Part shown: piece by piece, positions 23,399-23,547 of the stretch
Layout of the letters: every line of letters begins with the position of its first letter
How positions within the stretch are numbered: position 1 is the first letter of the stretch
DNA from: a virus
DNA length: 23,547 nucleotides
Reading direction: 5' to 3' (one strand)
Virus record (IMG/VR): IMGVR_UViG_3300035680_000091
Location: 1 to 23,547 of that record
The notes under the pieces: model-generated
What the model was told of the DNA's origin: nothing
The model's input: only the letters and a program-made list of their open reading frames with translations
The model's database searches: none
Position numbers and translations under genes: made by a program

Positions 23399-23547
23399 TT
23401 ATAAGGGCCGCTCAACATATCCGGGACGTTTGGTACGCCCGATTGTTTCGGCACTTTCTAAAAGTTGTTGTTTAGATTCATTAAACTCACGTTGTCTTCG
23501 TTCGTTTTCTTTAGCAAGTTTGTCTAACTCTTGTTGAGCAGATTTCT
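23399..23547 (-). CDS. C-terminal end of a charged helical protein, 5' end outside window
   Basis: Open from the right edge to a TAA at 23401-23399; 48 codons are visible. The sequence is a charged helix (KSAQQELDKLAKENERRQRE, then FNESKQQLLESAETI) ending GRTKRPGYVERPL. The stop merges with the Shine-Dalgarno of the 107-aa gene (TAAGGAG), so the two are probably co-translated. The other two minus frames hit stops within the first 36 bases, which supports this frame. The composition resembles the neighbouring coiled-coil protein, so both may be small virion-assembly proteins. Nothing more can be said from the visible part. Confidence 0.7.
   Translation of the reverse strand, partial: KSAQQELDKLAKENERRQREFNESKQQLLESAETIGRTKRPGYVERPL

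Overview
The window is the late structural region of a T7-supergroup (podovirus-type) phage genome. Every gene I can support lies on the minus strand, so transcription runs from high to low coordinates. The diagnosis rests on T7-like proteins in T7 order: portal (gp8-like), scaffold (gp9-like), major capsid (gp10-like), tail tubular proteins A and B (gp11- and gp12-like), a fiber with the T7 gp17 anchor, and the start of a small terminase (gp18-like). Several small proteins near the left end resemble ones I remember from aquatic podoviruses and cyanophages. The host cannot be named from this window; a phage of an aquatic Gram-negative bacterium is a reasonable guess. There is no tRNA, integrase, IS element or CRISPR array. 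Genes are packed tightly, with ATGA overlaps and stop codons merged with Shine-Dalgarno motifs, and no gap reaches 300 bases.

Layout in transcription order. (1) 23547-23066: the end of one charged protein and a complete 107-aa coiled-coil protein. (2) 23069-21528: portal. (3) 21531-18782: two genes with no T7 counterpart, of 333 and 578 aa, inserted between portal and scaffold. (4) 18779-16492: scaffold and capsid, followed by a strong intrinsic terminator (16437-16403) placed like T7 T-phi. (5) 16380-13073: tail tubular proteins A and B. (6) 13069-10720: a gp17-type fiber anchor and a second fiber. The internal virion (ejection) proteins gp13-gp16 expected between gp12 and gp17 are absent here. 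(7) 10732-9594: a small membrane/coiled-coil protein, a lipoprotein that also has an inner-membrane helix (unspanin-like topology), and a 94-aa protein with DGG repeats. (8) 9584-742: a large adhesion block with a 1392-aa mosaic fiber, an 859-aa protein with glycine-rich repeats, a PKD-like piece and 14 BspA/DUF285-type leucine-rich repeats, small 66- and 106-aa proteins, and a 511-aa protein that shares faint motifs with the 578-aa protein of block 3. (9) 731-1: a 43-aa membrane protein, a 38-aa basic protein, a 111-aa basic protein and the 5' part of terS.

Together these genes build the procapsid, the short tail and an unusually rich set of adhesion proteins, and lead into DNA packaging. 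The most unusual features are the insertion in the head-assembly block, the missing ejection proteins, the BspA-like LRR adhesin and the two-membrane lipoprotein. Family assignments come from recalled sequence motifs; no database search was run.
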